Shown here: in pieces, positions 1 through 8,418 of the stretch
Numbering within the stretch: position 1 is the stretch's first letter
Layout of the letters: each line of letters begins with the position of its first letter
Assembly (NCBI GenBank): GCA_020725545.1
Contig: DYEV01000030.1
Location: 124,001-188,000 of the forward strand
DNA from: Desulfobacca sp.
GTDB taxonomy: Bacteria > Desulfobacterota > Desulfobaccia > Desulfobaccales > Desulfobaccaceae
Direction of reading: 5' to 3'
DNA: 64,000 bases
Made by a program: the position numbers and the translations under genes
The notes under the pieces: generated by a model
Databases searched by the model: none
What the model was told of the DNA's origin: nothing
The model's input: only the letters and a program-made list of their open reading frames with translations

Positions 1-214
1 GGATGGCCAACTGCTGCCGACTGAACTCCGGGAACTCGGCGTCCAGCTCCCAGAGATAATCCTCTATCGGGGCGGTGCCTTGCAAAACCCGGGGAAGGGT
101 TGGAGATGGGGGTTCCTCCAAAACAATGGCCTGGTGGTTGCTCATGGCCGCCCGCGCATACGGCAGGGACTCCAAACGGTGAGTCGAGAAAGCGATGGTA
201 AAAGTGGTGTTCAC
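1..214 (-). CDS. Unrecognised protein, 3' end outside window (N-terminal 71 residues)
   Basis: A GTG-initiated frame begins at 214 and stays open for 71 codons to the left edge. Its start overlaps the bioC stop by four bases (GTGA), the usual sign of translational coupling. The visible peptide begins VNTTFTIAFSTHRLESLPYA and later carries FPEFSR; composition and codon use match the neighbours. An internal ATG at 145 is possible, but the frame reads through it with equally good codon use. I do not recognise the family and see no signal peptide or membrane segment. As the last visible gene of the biotin operon it is probably co-transcribed with bioC, which does not prove a biotin role. Confidence 0.6.
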   Translation of the reverse strand, partial: MNTTFTIAFSTHRLESLPYARAAMSNHQAIVLEEPPSPTLPRVLQGTAPIEDYLWELDAEFPEFSRQQLAI

Positions 215-1086
215 CGCGCCCCCCGGGACACAGGTTTCCTGCCCTGGAGCCACATCACCTCATAGGTCACCCGAATGCCGCCGGCCTGGGAGAAATTACC
301 GTAATAGTGGTCCGCCATGGTGGCCAGGAGACGCCGGGGAAGGAATTGCGGCCGGCTGGACGTGGCCCCCATGCCCCGCACCGCCCGCAGAAAGGCCCAC
401 AGATCTGGATAGACTTCCGGCCAAACTTCCTGGCGCCGGCTGATGTCCTCAAAACCTGTTTTTTCTAAAAATTCCTGCCAATCCTGGCCGCTGGCAAAAT
501 GCCGGGCCGGAATGTCCGGGACGGCGAGTCCCGGCCAGAACCTCCCGGCTTGGGCAAAACTCTGGGCCAACTCCTGAAAGGTCAGAGGTCCCAATGTGGC
601 AAAGGCTAAGACCCCGCCGGGCGTCAGGGCCTGGTAATAGCGCCGGCAGGCCAGATCCGGTCGGCTGAACCACTGAAAAACGGAGCTGCTGGTAATCAAG
701 TCATACCGACCCGGCACCTCCTGTTCGCCATCGGCCACCAGCCAGGCAATGCCGCCGGCACCAGCCAAGCGGGCCTGCGCAGCCTGCAGCGCGGCCGGGG
801 CCAGGTCCAAGGCGGTAATCCGGGCCTGGGGAAAGGCCCGGCGCAACAGACCAGTGAGATAACCGGTGCCGCAGCCGATCTCGAGGATGCGGTCAAAGGG
901 CTGCCCCGACTTGGCCAGGCTGTCCACCAACTCTTCCGCCAAACGCCGCTGCACCACGGCAAACTGGTCGTAGCGGGCCGCCTGTCGGCCAAAGTTATGC
1001 CCCAGACGGATTTTGTCAACACTTTCAGGGATTACCTCCCTCCTGATCCATTTCAGGGCACAGACGCCTGCCGCTAACTGTCTCAT
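211..1086 (-). CDS. bioC: Malonyl-[acyl-carrier protein] O-methyltransferase BioC
   Basis: 291-residue class I SAM-dependent methyltransferase. The SAM-binding glycine motif EIGCGTG lies at residues 69-75, preceded by an N-terminal segment (NFGRQAARYDQFA, 31-43) of the kind BioC has. BioC methylates malonyl-ACP so that fatty acid synthase can extend it towards pimeloyl-ACP. It sits last of the recognised genes in bioB-bioD-bioF-bioH-bioC, which supports this over a generic methyltransferase. The ATG at 1086 has a GGATAA-like ribosome site just upstream; the first 25 or so residues look like an extension relative to the family, so a later non-ATG start is possible. Confidence 0.85.
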   Translation of the reverse strand: MRQLAAGVCALKWIRREVIPESVDKIRLGHNFGRQAARYDQFAVVQRRLAEELVDSLAKSGQPFDRILEIGCGTGYLTGLLRRAFPQARITALDLAPAALQAAQARLAGAGGIAWLVADGEQEVPGRYDLITSSSVFQWFSRPDLACRRYYQALTPGGVLAFATLGPLTFQELAQSFAQAGRFWPGLAVPDIPARHFASGQDWQEFLEKTGFEDISRRQEVWPEVYPDLWAFLRAVRGMGATSSRPQFLPRRLLATMADHYYGNFSQAGGIRVTYEVMWLQGRKPVSRGAR

Positions 1087-1140
1087 TTTCTTATCCCTTT
1101 TTGCTTTTTCCTGCCAAACCTTGAAAAAAATATGCAGCCC

Positions 1141-1833
1141 TCAGACCAGGTATGGTTCCAACAGCTCTGTGATGTCCTGGCTCCGGCTTGCCATGGGAGC
1201 ATGGCCGGCGTCCGGCAGCAGCACCAGGCGGGCCGCCGCCAGCTGTTCTGCCAAAAAATGGGCCTGAGCCACCGGCGTAATCCGGTCGGCGGTCCCATGG
1301 ACAAGGATAATGGCGTCGGCGGCCACTTGGGGCAGCTTGGGCCGCAGGTCTGTATGCCTTAGGTAATCCAACCCCGCGGCCAGCCAACCGGGGTCCTGGG
1401 CCTGAGGCAGCACGGCCGTCAAAGGCTCCCGGGCGGCGGCTTCCCGGGGGCCCAGGAGCTGCTGGTGAAACTCCTGGACCACCTGTTCCGGATCGGTGCG
1501 CAGGCGTTGGCGCATTCCCCGCACCACCGCCACCGGCCAGCCTATTTGATAATCCGGCCGCATGCAAAAACTGGCACACCCGGACAGGACTACCAGCGCG
1601 GCCGGCCGAAACCCTCGGGCACAGACCTCCAAGGCCAGCATCGCCCCCAACGACCACCCCACCAAGACGGTCTGGGCCGGAGCCAGTCCCTGGAGGTGGT
1701 TCCACAGCCAATCGGCCTCCCACACCGGCAAGTTGGGCGTCCAGAGCTCGGCGCAGGCGGCCAGCGCCCTCCGCTGATACGTCCAGATCCGGCTGTCCGT
1801 GGCCCAACCATGCAGCAATACCAAATGCTTCAC
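1141..1833 (-). CDS. bioH: Pimeloyl-ACP methyl ester esterase, BioH-type alpha/beta hydrolase
   Basis: 230-residue alpha/beta hydrolase. It has the oxyanion motif LLHGW near the N terminus, nucleophile elbow GWSLG (Ser61), acid Asp183 in HGTADRI and His211 in DAGHAP, so the Ser-Asp-His triad is complete. Between bioF and bioC its likely job is to cleave the methyl ester of pimeloyl-ACP, ending the BioC-primed chain extension. It starts with GTG at 1833 behind AGGAAA. The family is diverse, so the specific assignment (BioH rather than another esterase used in its place) rests on context. Confidence 0.8.
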   Translation of the reverse strand: MKHLVLLHGWATDSRIWTYQRRALAACAELWTPNLPVWEADWLWNHLQGLAPAQTVLVGWSLGAMLALEVCARGFRPAALVVLSGCASFCMRPDYQIGWPVAVVRGMRQRLRTDPEQVVQEFHQQLLGPREAAAREPLTAVLPQAQDPGWLAAGLDYLRHTDLRPKLPQVAADAIILVHGTADRITPVAQAHFLAEQLAAARLVLLPDAGHAPMASRSQDITELLEPYLV

Positions 1834-1855
1834 GGCAGTTTCCTGTTGTCCGTGG

Positions 1856-3088
1856 TCAGCGGTCCTTTATCTCTGCCCCGAGCCGTTTACTCCCGACCTC
1901 TGACCCCCGACTAATCTCCAACTCCCGACCTACCTGGACGATCGTGGCCACGGCCTGCGCCAACTCATCGGCCTGATGGGCCGCGGACAGAGAAAAACGC
2001 AGCCGGGCCCCGCCGGGCGGTACTGTGGGCGGCCGGATGGCCACCGCCATCAGGCCCCGTTGCCGCAGCGCTGCGGCATATTCCAGGGCCTGGGCGTTGT
2101 CACCCACCAGGACCGGAATGATTTGGGTCTCGCTGTCTAAGATATTGAGACCACCTTCCTGCAGACGCTGCCGGAACAGAGCCGCCTGGGTCAGAAGATA
2201 GCTGCGTCCAGCCGGTTCCTGACGGACAATCTCCATAGCCGCCTGCATCGCCCCCAAAACCGGCGGCGGCAGGGCCGTGGAATAAATAAATGACCGGGCT
2301 TTATTGTGCAACATCTCGATAAGCGGCGCTGAGCCGGCCACATAGGCCCCAAAACTCCCCAGGGCTTTGGAGAACGTGCCCATGTGAATCTCGATGGCTT
2401 CGGTCAATCCCAAGGCCTCGGCCACCCCGGCCCCTTTGGCCCCGAACACCCCTGTCCCATGCGCTTCGTCAATCATCAGCCAGGCGCCGTAGCGGTCCTT
2501 CAGGGCCACCAGCTCCCGCAGGGGGGCCAGATCGCCGTCCACTGAAAAGACGCTGTCCGTGATGATTAGTTTCCGACGGGCCTGCTGGTGCTTTTGCAGC
2601 AAGGCCGCCAACCGGTCCAGGTCCCGGTGCGGGTAACGGTAAAAGGCAGCCTCGGCCAACCGCAGGCCGTCAATAATGCTGGCATGGTTGAGTTTATCGG
2701 AAAAGACGACATCGCCTTTGCCCATGAGGGCTGCAATCACCCCCACATTGGCCATATAGCCGGTGTTAAACAACACCGCCCGGGGCGTGCCCTTGAACGC
2801 GGCCACGGCCTCTTCCACCTCCTGGTGCAGCCCCAAAGTGCCGACGATGAGCCGGGAGGCGGTGCTGCCGACCCCCCAGCGGGCCGCGGCTGCCTGGGCG
2901 GCCGTAATCAACCGCCGATCGGTGGCCAACCCCAGGTAATCATTGGAGGAGAGGTTGAGCAACACCTGCCCCGCCACCTGGACTTTCCCACCCGGCAGCA
3001 TCGCCTCCATCACCTGCAGCCGGCGCCGCAAGTGCTGGGCTTCCAAGTCAGCCAATTCCTGGGTTAATATGGTATCAAAAGCAGCCAT
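1856..3088 (-). CDS. bioF: 8-amino-7-oxononanoate synthase
   Basis: 410-residue fold-type I PLP enzyme of the alpha-oxoamine synthase family. It condenses pimeloyl-ACP with L-alanine to give KAPA. The PLP lysine is Lys241 in TFSKALGSFG, the phosphate/aldimine region has IDEAHGTG at 207-214, and GSTASRL precedes the substrate loop. The last ~20 residues (SRGSEVGSKRLGAE) are encoded by a low-complexity stretch of repeated CTCCCGAC-like words (1872-1930), so the C terminus appears extended by repeat sequence rather than conserved family sequence. Confidence 0.95.
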   Translation of the reverse strand: MAAFDTILTQELADLEAQHLRRRLQVMEAMLPGGKVQVAGQVLLNLSSNDYLGLATDRRLITAAQAAAARWGVGSTASRLIVGTLGLHQEVEEAVAAFKGTPRAVLFNTGYMANVGVIAALMGKGDVVFSDKLNHASIIDGLRLAEAAFYRYPHRDLDRLAALLQKHQQARRKLIITDSVFSVDGDLAPLRELVALKDRYGAWLMIDEAHGTGVFGAKGAGVAEALGLTEAIEIHMGTFSKALGSFGAYVAGSAPLIEMLHNKARSFIYSTALPPPVLGAMQAAMEIVRQEPAGRSYLLTQAALFRQRLQEGGLNILDSETQIIPVLVGDNAQALEYAAALRQRGLMAVAIRPPTVPPGGARLRFSLSAAHQADELAQAVATIVQVGRELEISRGSEVGSKRLGAEIKDR

Positions 3089-3203
3089 CGTGCCGAGTCG
3101 CGAGTTTCGAGGAAATGCCGAGACAACGAACTGTTGCCAGTGATCAGTAATCAGCCAGCCGCTGCCGTCGTTTTTTCGGCTTGCGGTTCTCCCCCCTCAT
3201 TCC

Positions 3204-3953
3204 TTATCCCTGAACTATCTCCTGCCAGGCCGGGGTGGCCAACACGGGTTTCAGAGCGGCGATCAGCGCAGTGCGGCCGGCCGCGCGGTCCAGGTCCGCA
3301 ATAACCGGCACCTTGGCTAAGATCGGCCGGCCGCTGATGGCCTCGATAATTTCCGGGTTGGTGCGGGCCGCCAGGTTGGGGTGCTCCGGATACTGGTTGA
3401 GAATGATGCCTACTACCGGCAGGCCGGCCTGTTCCACGCTTTTCACCGTCATGACCGTATGGTTGATGGTGCCCAAGCCCGGCCGGGCCACCACCAGCAC
3501 CGGCAGGTTCAGCCACCGGGCCAGATCCAGCACCAGAAAGGTATTATCCACCAGAGGTACATATAAGCCTCCGGCGCCTTCCACCACCAGAAACTCATAG
3601 CGGCTGGCCAACTCTCGGTAGGCCTGGGCGACCACCTCCAGGTCAACGCTGACTCCTGCCTGGGCTGCGGCCACCGCCGGTGCCAGGGGCAATTGCAAGG
3701 TCACCGGCGTCAGCAAGGTCAGAGGCTCGTCCAGCCCCGCCATGGTTTGGGCCAAGCGGGCATCGGTGGCTAGAAGCCGGCCGTTTTCTTCCGGGCAGCC
3801 GCTCTGCACTGCCTTAAAATAGACCGCTTTGATCCCGGCGGCCCGCAGGGCCGCGGTCAGGCCGGCGGCGATGACGGTCTTGCCCACATCCGTATCCGTG
3901 CCGGCGACAAAGACGCCCCGCCTCTGCGGCAGGTCCGGCAGTGATCTCTTCAT
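3204..3953 (-). CDS. bioD: Dethiobiotin synthetase
   Basis: 249-residue ATP-dependent carboxylase that closes the ureido ring of dethiobiotin from DAPA and CO2. The P-loop GTDTDVGKT lies at residues 18-26, with the family motif VVEGAGGLYVPL near 120. Its ATG overlaps the bioB stop (ATGA, four bases), so bioB and bioD are translationally coupled. A gap of about 115 bases separates it from bioF; that gap carries a CAGTGATCAG-type low-complexity stretch and no gene. No bioA (DAPA aminotransferase) is visible in the window. Confidence 0.95.
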   Translation of the reverse strand: MKRSLPDLPQRRGVFVAGTDTDVGKTVIAAGLTAALRAAGIKAVYFKAVQSGCPEENGRLLATDARLAQTMAGLDEPLTLLTPVTLQLPLAPAVAAAQAGVSVDLEVVAQAYRELASRYEFLVVEGAGGLYVPLVDNTFLVLDLARWLNLPVLVVARPGLGTINHTVMTVKSVEQAGLPVVGIILNQYPEHPNLAARTNPEIIEAISGRPILAKVPVIADLDRAAGRTALIAALKPVLATPAWQEIVQG

Positions 3954-4888
3954 ACCTCCTCCTGCACCGCCTGCAAGCCCAGGTCCTGGAGCATCTGGAG
4001 ATCCTGGACCGGCAGTTGGCCTTTGGTGGTCAGGTAATCCCCGGTCATCAGGGCGTCAGCCCCGGCTGCGAACACCAGAGGTGCCAAAGAGCGCAGGGCC
4101 CCGACCCGGCCGCCGGCCATGATGAGCCGCTTGTCGGGGAAAAAGAGGCGAAAAGCCACGATGGTCTGCAGGGCTTCCAAAGGTTGTAAAGGCTGTCGTC
4201 CTGCCAGGGGCGTGCCCGGGATGGGCTGCAAAAAATTCAAGGGGATGGAATCCACCTCCAGGTCCCGTAGGGTCTGCGCCATCTCATAACGCTGTGCCAC
4301 GTTTTCCCCCAGACCGAAGATGCCCCCCACACAGACGGCCAAGCCTGCCGCCTTGGCCTGCCGGATGGTGGCCAAACGCTCCTCATAGGTATGGGCCGTG
4401 GCAATCTCCGGGAAAAAGGAGGCCGCGGTCTCGACGTTGTGATGATAACGATAGACCCCCGCCTCGGCCAGGGCCGACAAAAACTCCGGACTGACAATCC
4501 CCAGAGAGACGCAGACCTGCAAAGGCGTGGTGCGGCGAATCTCGGCCACCGTGGCCAGGATGGTCTCCTGTTCCTGTCGACTCATCACCCCCCGCCCGGA
4601 CGTGACGATACTGAACCGGGCCGCGCCCTGGGCCGCCGCGGCCTGGGCCGCAGCCACCAGCTGCTCCTGGGGCAAGAGGGGGTATTTGTCAATGGGGGCC
4701 GTCGAGCGCCGGGATTGGGCGCAGAAGGCGCAGTCCTGGGGGCAATGCCCGGATTTGGCATTGATAATGACACACAGACTGATATGCCGGCCGCGGCGGG
4801 CCTCCCGCAGCCGGCTGGCCTGCGCCAACCATGGCACCAGATCAGTAAAATTTAACCGGAAAATTTCCTGCCATTCCGTTAGTTGCAC
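3950..4888 (-). CDS. bioB: Biotin synthase (radical SAM)
   Basis: Radical SAM sulfur-insertion enzyme converting dethiobiotin to biotin. The SAM cluster motif CPQDCAFC supplies Cys49, Cys53 and Cys56; YHHNVETA and the C-terminal AGGR region match the family. I chose GTG at 4888 (312 residues) because AAGGA sits eight bases upstream and the protein then begins close to the family's usual N terminus. An ATG at 4951 is in frame but would add 21 unlike residues and has no comparable ribosome site. First gene of the biotin operon. Confidence 0.95.
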   Translation of the reverse strand: MQLTEWQEIFRLNFTDLVPWLAQASRLREARRGRHISLCVIINAKSGHCPQDCAFCAQSRRSTAPIDKYPLLPQEQLVAAAQAAAAQGAARFSIVTSGRGVMSRQEQETILATVAEIRRTTPLQVCVSLGIVSPEFLSALAEAGVYRYHHNVETAASFFPEIATAHTYEERLATIRQAKAAGLAVCVGGIFGLGENVAQRYEMAQTLRDLEVDSIPLNFLQPIPGTPLAGRQPLQPLEALQTIVAFRLFFPDKRLIMAGGRVGALRSLAPLVFAAGADALMTGDYLTTKGQLPVQDLQMLQDLGLQAVQEEV

Positions 4889-4965
4889 GATATGTATCCT
4901 TTTCGCCAGCCCCGGCAGAATTCTCTGCTGGCGCGACGCTGCCGGCCACAAGAAGATGAAGCTTC

Positions 4966-4993
4966 ATTTTATCAGCATTGTCAACTTTGACAA
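4966..4993 (-). promoter_or_regulatory. Candidate sigma-70 promoter of the biotin operon
   Basis: On the minus strand a TTGTCA -35 (4993-4988) and a TAAAAT -10 (4971-4966) are separated by 16 bases. Transcription would start near 4959, about 70 bases before the bioB GTG. The -35 hexamer lies inside the BirA-like operator, so a bound repressor would exclude RNA polymerase. Confidence 0.55.
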
Positions 4994-5010
4994 GTCTATC
5001 GGGTTGACAA
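4978..5010. promoter_or_regulatory. Candidate BirA (biotin repressor) operator
   Basis: Inverted repeat TTGTCAAC (4978-4985) and GTTGACAA (5003-5010), a perfect 8-bp pair. Written as 9-bp half-sites the spacer is 15 bases, the geometry known for bacterial BirA operators (TTGTAAACC-N14-16-GGTTTACAA type). It overlaps the bioB promoter. The region 4889-5246 otherwise holds no gene; TTGACA-like words recur in it, which is the main reason for caution. Confidence 0.65.
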
Positions 5011-5246
5011 TTATTGGGATTTTCTTGTCAAAAAAAATGTGATGCTTTATCTTAGGAGAAAAGGACAAGATGACGTTTGCGGGGAGTTTCCTTCCAGGCG
5101 GTTGCCAAACCCCTTTTCTTGTCATCTTGAACGAAGTGAAGGAACTCTATCTAGCCGGAAAGACAAGATTATTTGCGGCGCTCGGTAAGGCCTGGAATCG
5201 GCGTTCAGGGTTTTGCAACGGCTTCTAGCAAAAAAGGCAGAGAGAT

Positions 5247-5816
5247 ATGCTTTTGAATCGAGACAGAGGGCAGGATTGCCGGCTTCTGATCTATTGCTGC
5301 CTGGTGTTCCTGCTGGTGACCATATCTGCCTGCGCTCCGGCCATCTCCCGGTCGCTGCGCCAGCAGGCGGAGCCCACCCTCAGCTTTGCCGCCCTTAGCA
5401 GCGATCCCGACGCCTATCAGGGCAAGATCGTCATCCTCGGGGGCGTCATTGCCCAGACCACCCCCAAGCCGGGGCAGACAGAGGTAGAAATCGTCCAGAA
5501 GCCCCTGGATTATTTTCAAGAACCCCGGGCCACCGATACTTCCTTGGGCCGCTGCCTGGTCGTCGCCGACCGGTTTTTGGACCCCCTGGTCTTCCGGAAA
5601 GATCGCCAGATCACCGTGGCCGGGGAGGTCAAAGGCAGCGAAGTCCGCAAATTAGGAGAAATGGACTACCGCTACCCGGTCATTGCCGCCAAAGAAATCA
5701 AACTCTGGCCCATCCCCCGGCCAGATCCCTGGCCTTATCCTTACCCCTGGGGTTATGGCATCCCGGTTTATTATTATTGGGGCCCTTGGGGGCCCGGCCC
5801 TTATTGGCTGTGGTAA
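5247..5816 (+). CDS. Slp-family outer-membrane lipoprotein
   Basis: 189 residues with a lipoprotein signal: basic N terminus, hydrophobic stretch and lipobox ISAC with Cys29. The middle (SFAALSSDPDAYQGKIVILG, then YRYPVIAAKEIKLW) matches the Slp/YeaY lipoprotein family, which forms a small beta-barrel domain at the outer membrane. The C terminus is an unusual Pro/Trp/Tyr/Gly-rich tail after residue 155. Residue 30 is Ala, compatible with outer-membrane sorting. It is divergent from the biotin operon. Function of the family is poorly known. Confidence 0.8.
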   Translation: MLLNRDRGQDCRLLIYCCLVFLLVTISACAPAISRSLRQQAEPTLSFAALSSDPDAYQGKIVILGGVIAQTTPKPGQTEVEIVQKPLDYFQEPRATDTSLGRCLVVADRFLDPLVFRKDRQITVAGEVKGSEVRKLGEMDYRYPVIAAKEIKLWPIPRPDPWPYPYPWGYGIPVYYYWGPWGPGPYWLW

Positions 5817-5939
5817 GAGCCGTCGTCTCACAAGCTGTTAAAAACCTCCTGCCTTCTCTGCAGGAGAGAGGGCTTGCCTTTTTCCAGCCTTGAGCACAGC
5901 CCCAAGGCGGTTTCTAGGCAAAAAAGAGAGATACCGGCC

Positions 5940-6605
5940 ATGACCCCAAAAACCGAAGGTTGGCAACCCAGGAGGGGGTGGTGGTATCCCTTGAGGGCCG
6001 ATCTGCTGTTGACCGACCGGCCGCCGCCCACGGACCCGCCTGATGGCGTCCGGGTTCTGGTTCTTGACCAGGGCGACGCCTTTCCGTTGGGGCACCCCAC
6101 CACCCGCCTGTGCCTGGAACTGCTGGTCCCGGCCTTGGCGGCTGCGCCGGTCCAGCGCCTCGCCGAGATCGGCTGTGGCAGCGGCGTTCTCTGTCTGGCC
6201 GCCGCCGCTTTGGGGGTGCCTTTGGTGCTGGGGCTGGACCTCGCACCACCGGCGGTCCAGGCCACCCGCAATAATGCCCGGCGCCATAAGTTGGCCGGCG
6301 CCGTCCAGGTCATCGAGGGGTCCAGCGCCTGCCTGGCCGGCCCCTTTGATCTGGTGCTGGCCAACCTGCCCATCGCCGTGCAGCATGAGCAGGGAGAACA
6401 ATTATCCAGGCTGGCCGCCGTTGGCGGGCGTTTGCTCCTCTCGGGCTTCCGGGAGCCTGATGAAGCATTGCTGCTGGCCCAATACCGCCGGCGGGGGTGG
6501 CATCTGACCAAACGGGCCGTCAAATATTTTAGCCACCCCGAGCTGCCGGCTAACGTAAACTTTAACTGGGTGGCCTGGCTCCTGGCTCGCCAGGACCCGG
6601 CTTAA
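5940..6605 (+). CDS. SAM-dependent methyltransferase (PrmA/MTS-like)
   Basis: About 221 residues from ATG 5940. The SAM motif I is EIGCGSGVL, the acidic end of strand 2 is GLDLAP, and motif IV reads NLPI, typical of N5-glutamine/rRNA small-domain or PrmA-like methyltransferases. Substrate cannot be told from sequence. Upstream in-frame codons back to 5874 look less coding-like, hence the ATG choice, although its ribosome site is weak. It lies between a lipoprotein and an asparaginase gene with no functional link visible. Confidence 0.75.
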   Translation: MTPKTEGWQPRRGWWYPLRADLLLTDRPPPTDPPDGVRVLVLDQGDAFPLGHPTTRLCLELLVPALAAAPVQRLAEIGCGSGVLCLAAAALGVPLVLGLDLAPPAVQATRNNARRHKLAGAVQVIEGSSACLAGPFDLVLANLPIAVQHEQGEQLSRLAAVGGRLLLSGFREPDEALLLAQYRRRGWHLTKRAVKYFSHPELPANVNFNWVAWLLARQDPA

Positions 6606-6795
6606 GGGGCCCTGGCGCCGAATGGCCCTCTGGCTAGGGGCGCCCACAGGACTCACGACTTTCTCCTTGCCTTGGCCCAGGTATTTTCGATACAGTGATA
6701 GAAACGTAAACCTATGAGGCTGTTGCAAAACCTTGCCGATTTCCTAAAGGCGGGAACAAAACCTTTAACCTGCGCAAGTTGAGGAGAACGGATCC

Positions 6796-7815
6796 ATGCC
6801 GGAACTCTTGGTGGAAGTCACCCGTGGAGAACGGGTGGAAAGCAGCCATTACGGTCACCTCGCCGTCGCCGAGCCTCAGGGCCGGCTGGTCGCCGCTGTC
6901 GGCGAGCCTGAAACCTGGGTCTGCCTGCGCTCCATGGCCAAACCCCTGCAGGTCTTGCCCCTGCTCACCACCGGGGCAGCCGCGGTCCTGCATTTCGGTA
7001 CCGAGGAATTGGCCGTCTTCTCCGGTTCGCTCAACGGCCAGGACTTTCAGGTGGCCATCATCCAGCGGGTCCTGGATCGCCTGGGGCTCAGCCCGGCCCA
7101 CCTCCAGTGCGGTATCCATGCCCCCTCACACCGACCCACGGCCCAGGCCCTGGCCAAAGCGGGGCAAGCTCCTACTCCCCTGCATAATAACTGCGCCGGC
7201 AAACATACGGCCATGTTGGCCCTCTGCGTCCATCACGGCTGGCCGGTGGAGGACTACCTGGATATCAACCATCCGGTCCAACAACTGATCCTGCAAACCG
7301 TGGCCCAGGTCACCGAAGTGCCGACCGCCCACATCACCGTTGCCATCGATGGCTGCGGCGCCCCGGTCTTTTATGTCCCCCTGCGCCGGATTGCCCAGGC
7401 CTATGCCAAATTGGCCGCCGCCGCCCAGGGCCGCTTGGCACCGGGGCCCTTGACCGAGGCCATGGCCACCGTTGTGCCAGCCTGTCTGGCCCATCCACGG
7501 CTCATCGCCGGCGACGGCCGTCTGTGCACCGATATCATGCAAGCCCTGCCCGGCCGGGTTTTGGCCAAAACCGGCGCCGAAGGCGGTTATGCCCTGGCCT
7601 TGATTAACGAGGGCCTGGGGGTGGCCATCAAAATCGCCGACGGCCACGCCCGGGGGCTCAACCCCACCGTGGTGGAGAGTTTGGCCCAACTTCAGGTCTG
7701 GACTCCCGAGGCCGCCGCGGCCCTGGCCGCCTATCACCACTCGACCATCAAAAATCATCGCCAACAGCAGGTGGGACAAATCCGCCCCGCCTTCCATCTG
7801 GCGAAAACGGCTTGA
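6796..7815 (+). CDS. L-asparaginase, Rhizobium etli ReAV type (Asparaginase_II family)
   Basis: 339 residues. The family's catalytic residues are all visible: Ser46 and Lys49 in LRSMAKPLQ, Cys133 and Lys136 in NNCAGKHTAM, and Cys187 in DGCGAP. In the R. etli enzyme the equivalent residues form the Ser-Lys pair and the zinc/Cys site. It would hydrolyse asparagine to aspartate and ammonia in the cytoplasm; there is no signal peptide. The ribosome site GAGGAGA is 8 bases upstream. This class is unrelated to the usual AnsA/AnsB enzymes. Confidence 0.88.
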   Translation: MPELLVEVTRGERVESSHYGHLAVAEPQGRLVAAVGEPETWVCLRSMAKPLQVLPLLTTGAAAVLHFGTEELAVFSGSLNGQDFQVAIIQRVLDRLGLSPAHLQCGIHAPSHRPTAQALAKAGQAPTPLHNNCAGKHTAMLALCVHHGWPVEDYLDINHPVQQLILQTVAQVTEVPTAHITVAIDGCGAPVFYVPLRRIAQAYAKLAAAAQGRLAPGPLTEAMATVVPACLAHPRLIAGDGRLCTDIMQALPGRVLAKTGAEGGYALALINEGLGVAIKIADGHARGLNPTVVESLAQLQVWTPEAAAALAAYHHSTIKNHRQQQVGQIRPAFHLAKTA

Positions 7816-7839
7816 ATTTCCCTGCAGTGGTGCTATAAT
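7812..7839 (+). promoter_or_regulatory. Sigma-70-type promoter for the HIT gene
   Basis: TTGAAT (7812-7817) and a perfect TATAAT (7834-7839) separated by 16 bases. It overlaps the end of the asparaginase gene and lies about 80 bases before the HIT-family ATG, so HIT and the LapA-like gene probably form their own transcript ending at the 8,790 terminator. Confidence 0.65.
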
Positions 7840-7921
7840 ATAACGATGACGTCCGACTGTAGGAGCGGCTCCCGGCCCGGGGCAACGGGCCCGATCTGAT
7901 TCCCCTGGCAGGAAGGCAACA

Positions 7922-8416
7922 ATGAAACAACTATGGGCGCCTTGGCGCATGGAGTATATCTTAGGCGAGGATAAACCGGCCGGCTGCATCTTCTGCCCCT
8001 GGCCGGATGAAGACCTGCAGGCCCGGCTGATCCTCTTCAGCGGCCGCCTAACCCGCATCATGATGAACAAGTTTCCCTATATCAACGGCCACCTCTTAGT
8101 CTCCCCCTTGCGCCACGTGCCGGGTCTGATTGATCTCACGCCGGAGGAACTGCTGGACCTGATGCTCAAAGTCCGGCAATCCCTGGAAATGCTCAAAAAA
8201 GCCATGAATCCCCACGGCTTCAACGTCGGCCTCAATCTCGGCGTGGTAGCCGGGGCCGGGGTCGAATCCCATGTCCATTTCCACATCGTCCCCCGCTGGC
8301 AGGGAGATACCAATTTCGTCCCGGTTTTCGCCGAGGTGCGGGTCATCCCGGAACATTTCCAGGCCACCTATCAGAAACTGCTGCCCTATTTCCGTGAGCT
8401 TGCGGACGGAGACTAA
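7922..8416 (+). CDS. HIT-family nucleotide hydrolase/transferase
   Basis: 164-residue histidine-triad protein. The catalytic HxHxH is HVHFH (117-121) followed by IVPRW. A zinc pair CIFC (Cys22, Cys25) precedes it, as in the Ap4A phosphorylase/FHIT-like branch. LWAPWRMEYI at the N terminus is typical of the branch. Likely substrates are dinucleoside polyphosphates or nucleoside phosphoramidates. It begins behind GGAAGG and is followed after two bases by the LapA-like gene. Confidence 0.92.
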   Translation: MKQLWAPWRMEYILGEDKPAGCIFCPWPDEDLQARLILFSGRLTRIMMNKFPYINGHLLVSPLRHVPGLIDLTPEELLDLMLKVRQSLEMLKKAMNPHGFNVGLNLGVVAGAGVESHVHFHIVPRWQGDTNFVPVFAEVRVIPEHFQATYQKLLPYFRELADGD

Positions 8417-8418
8417 CT

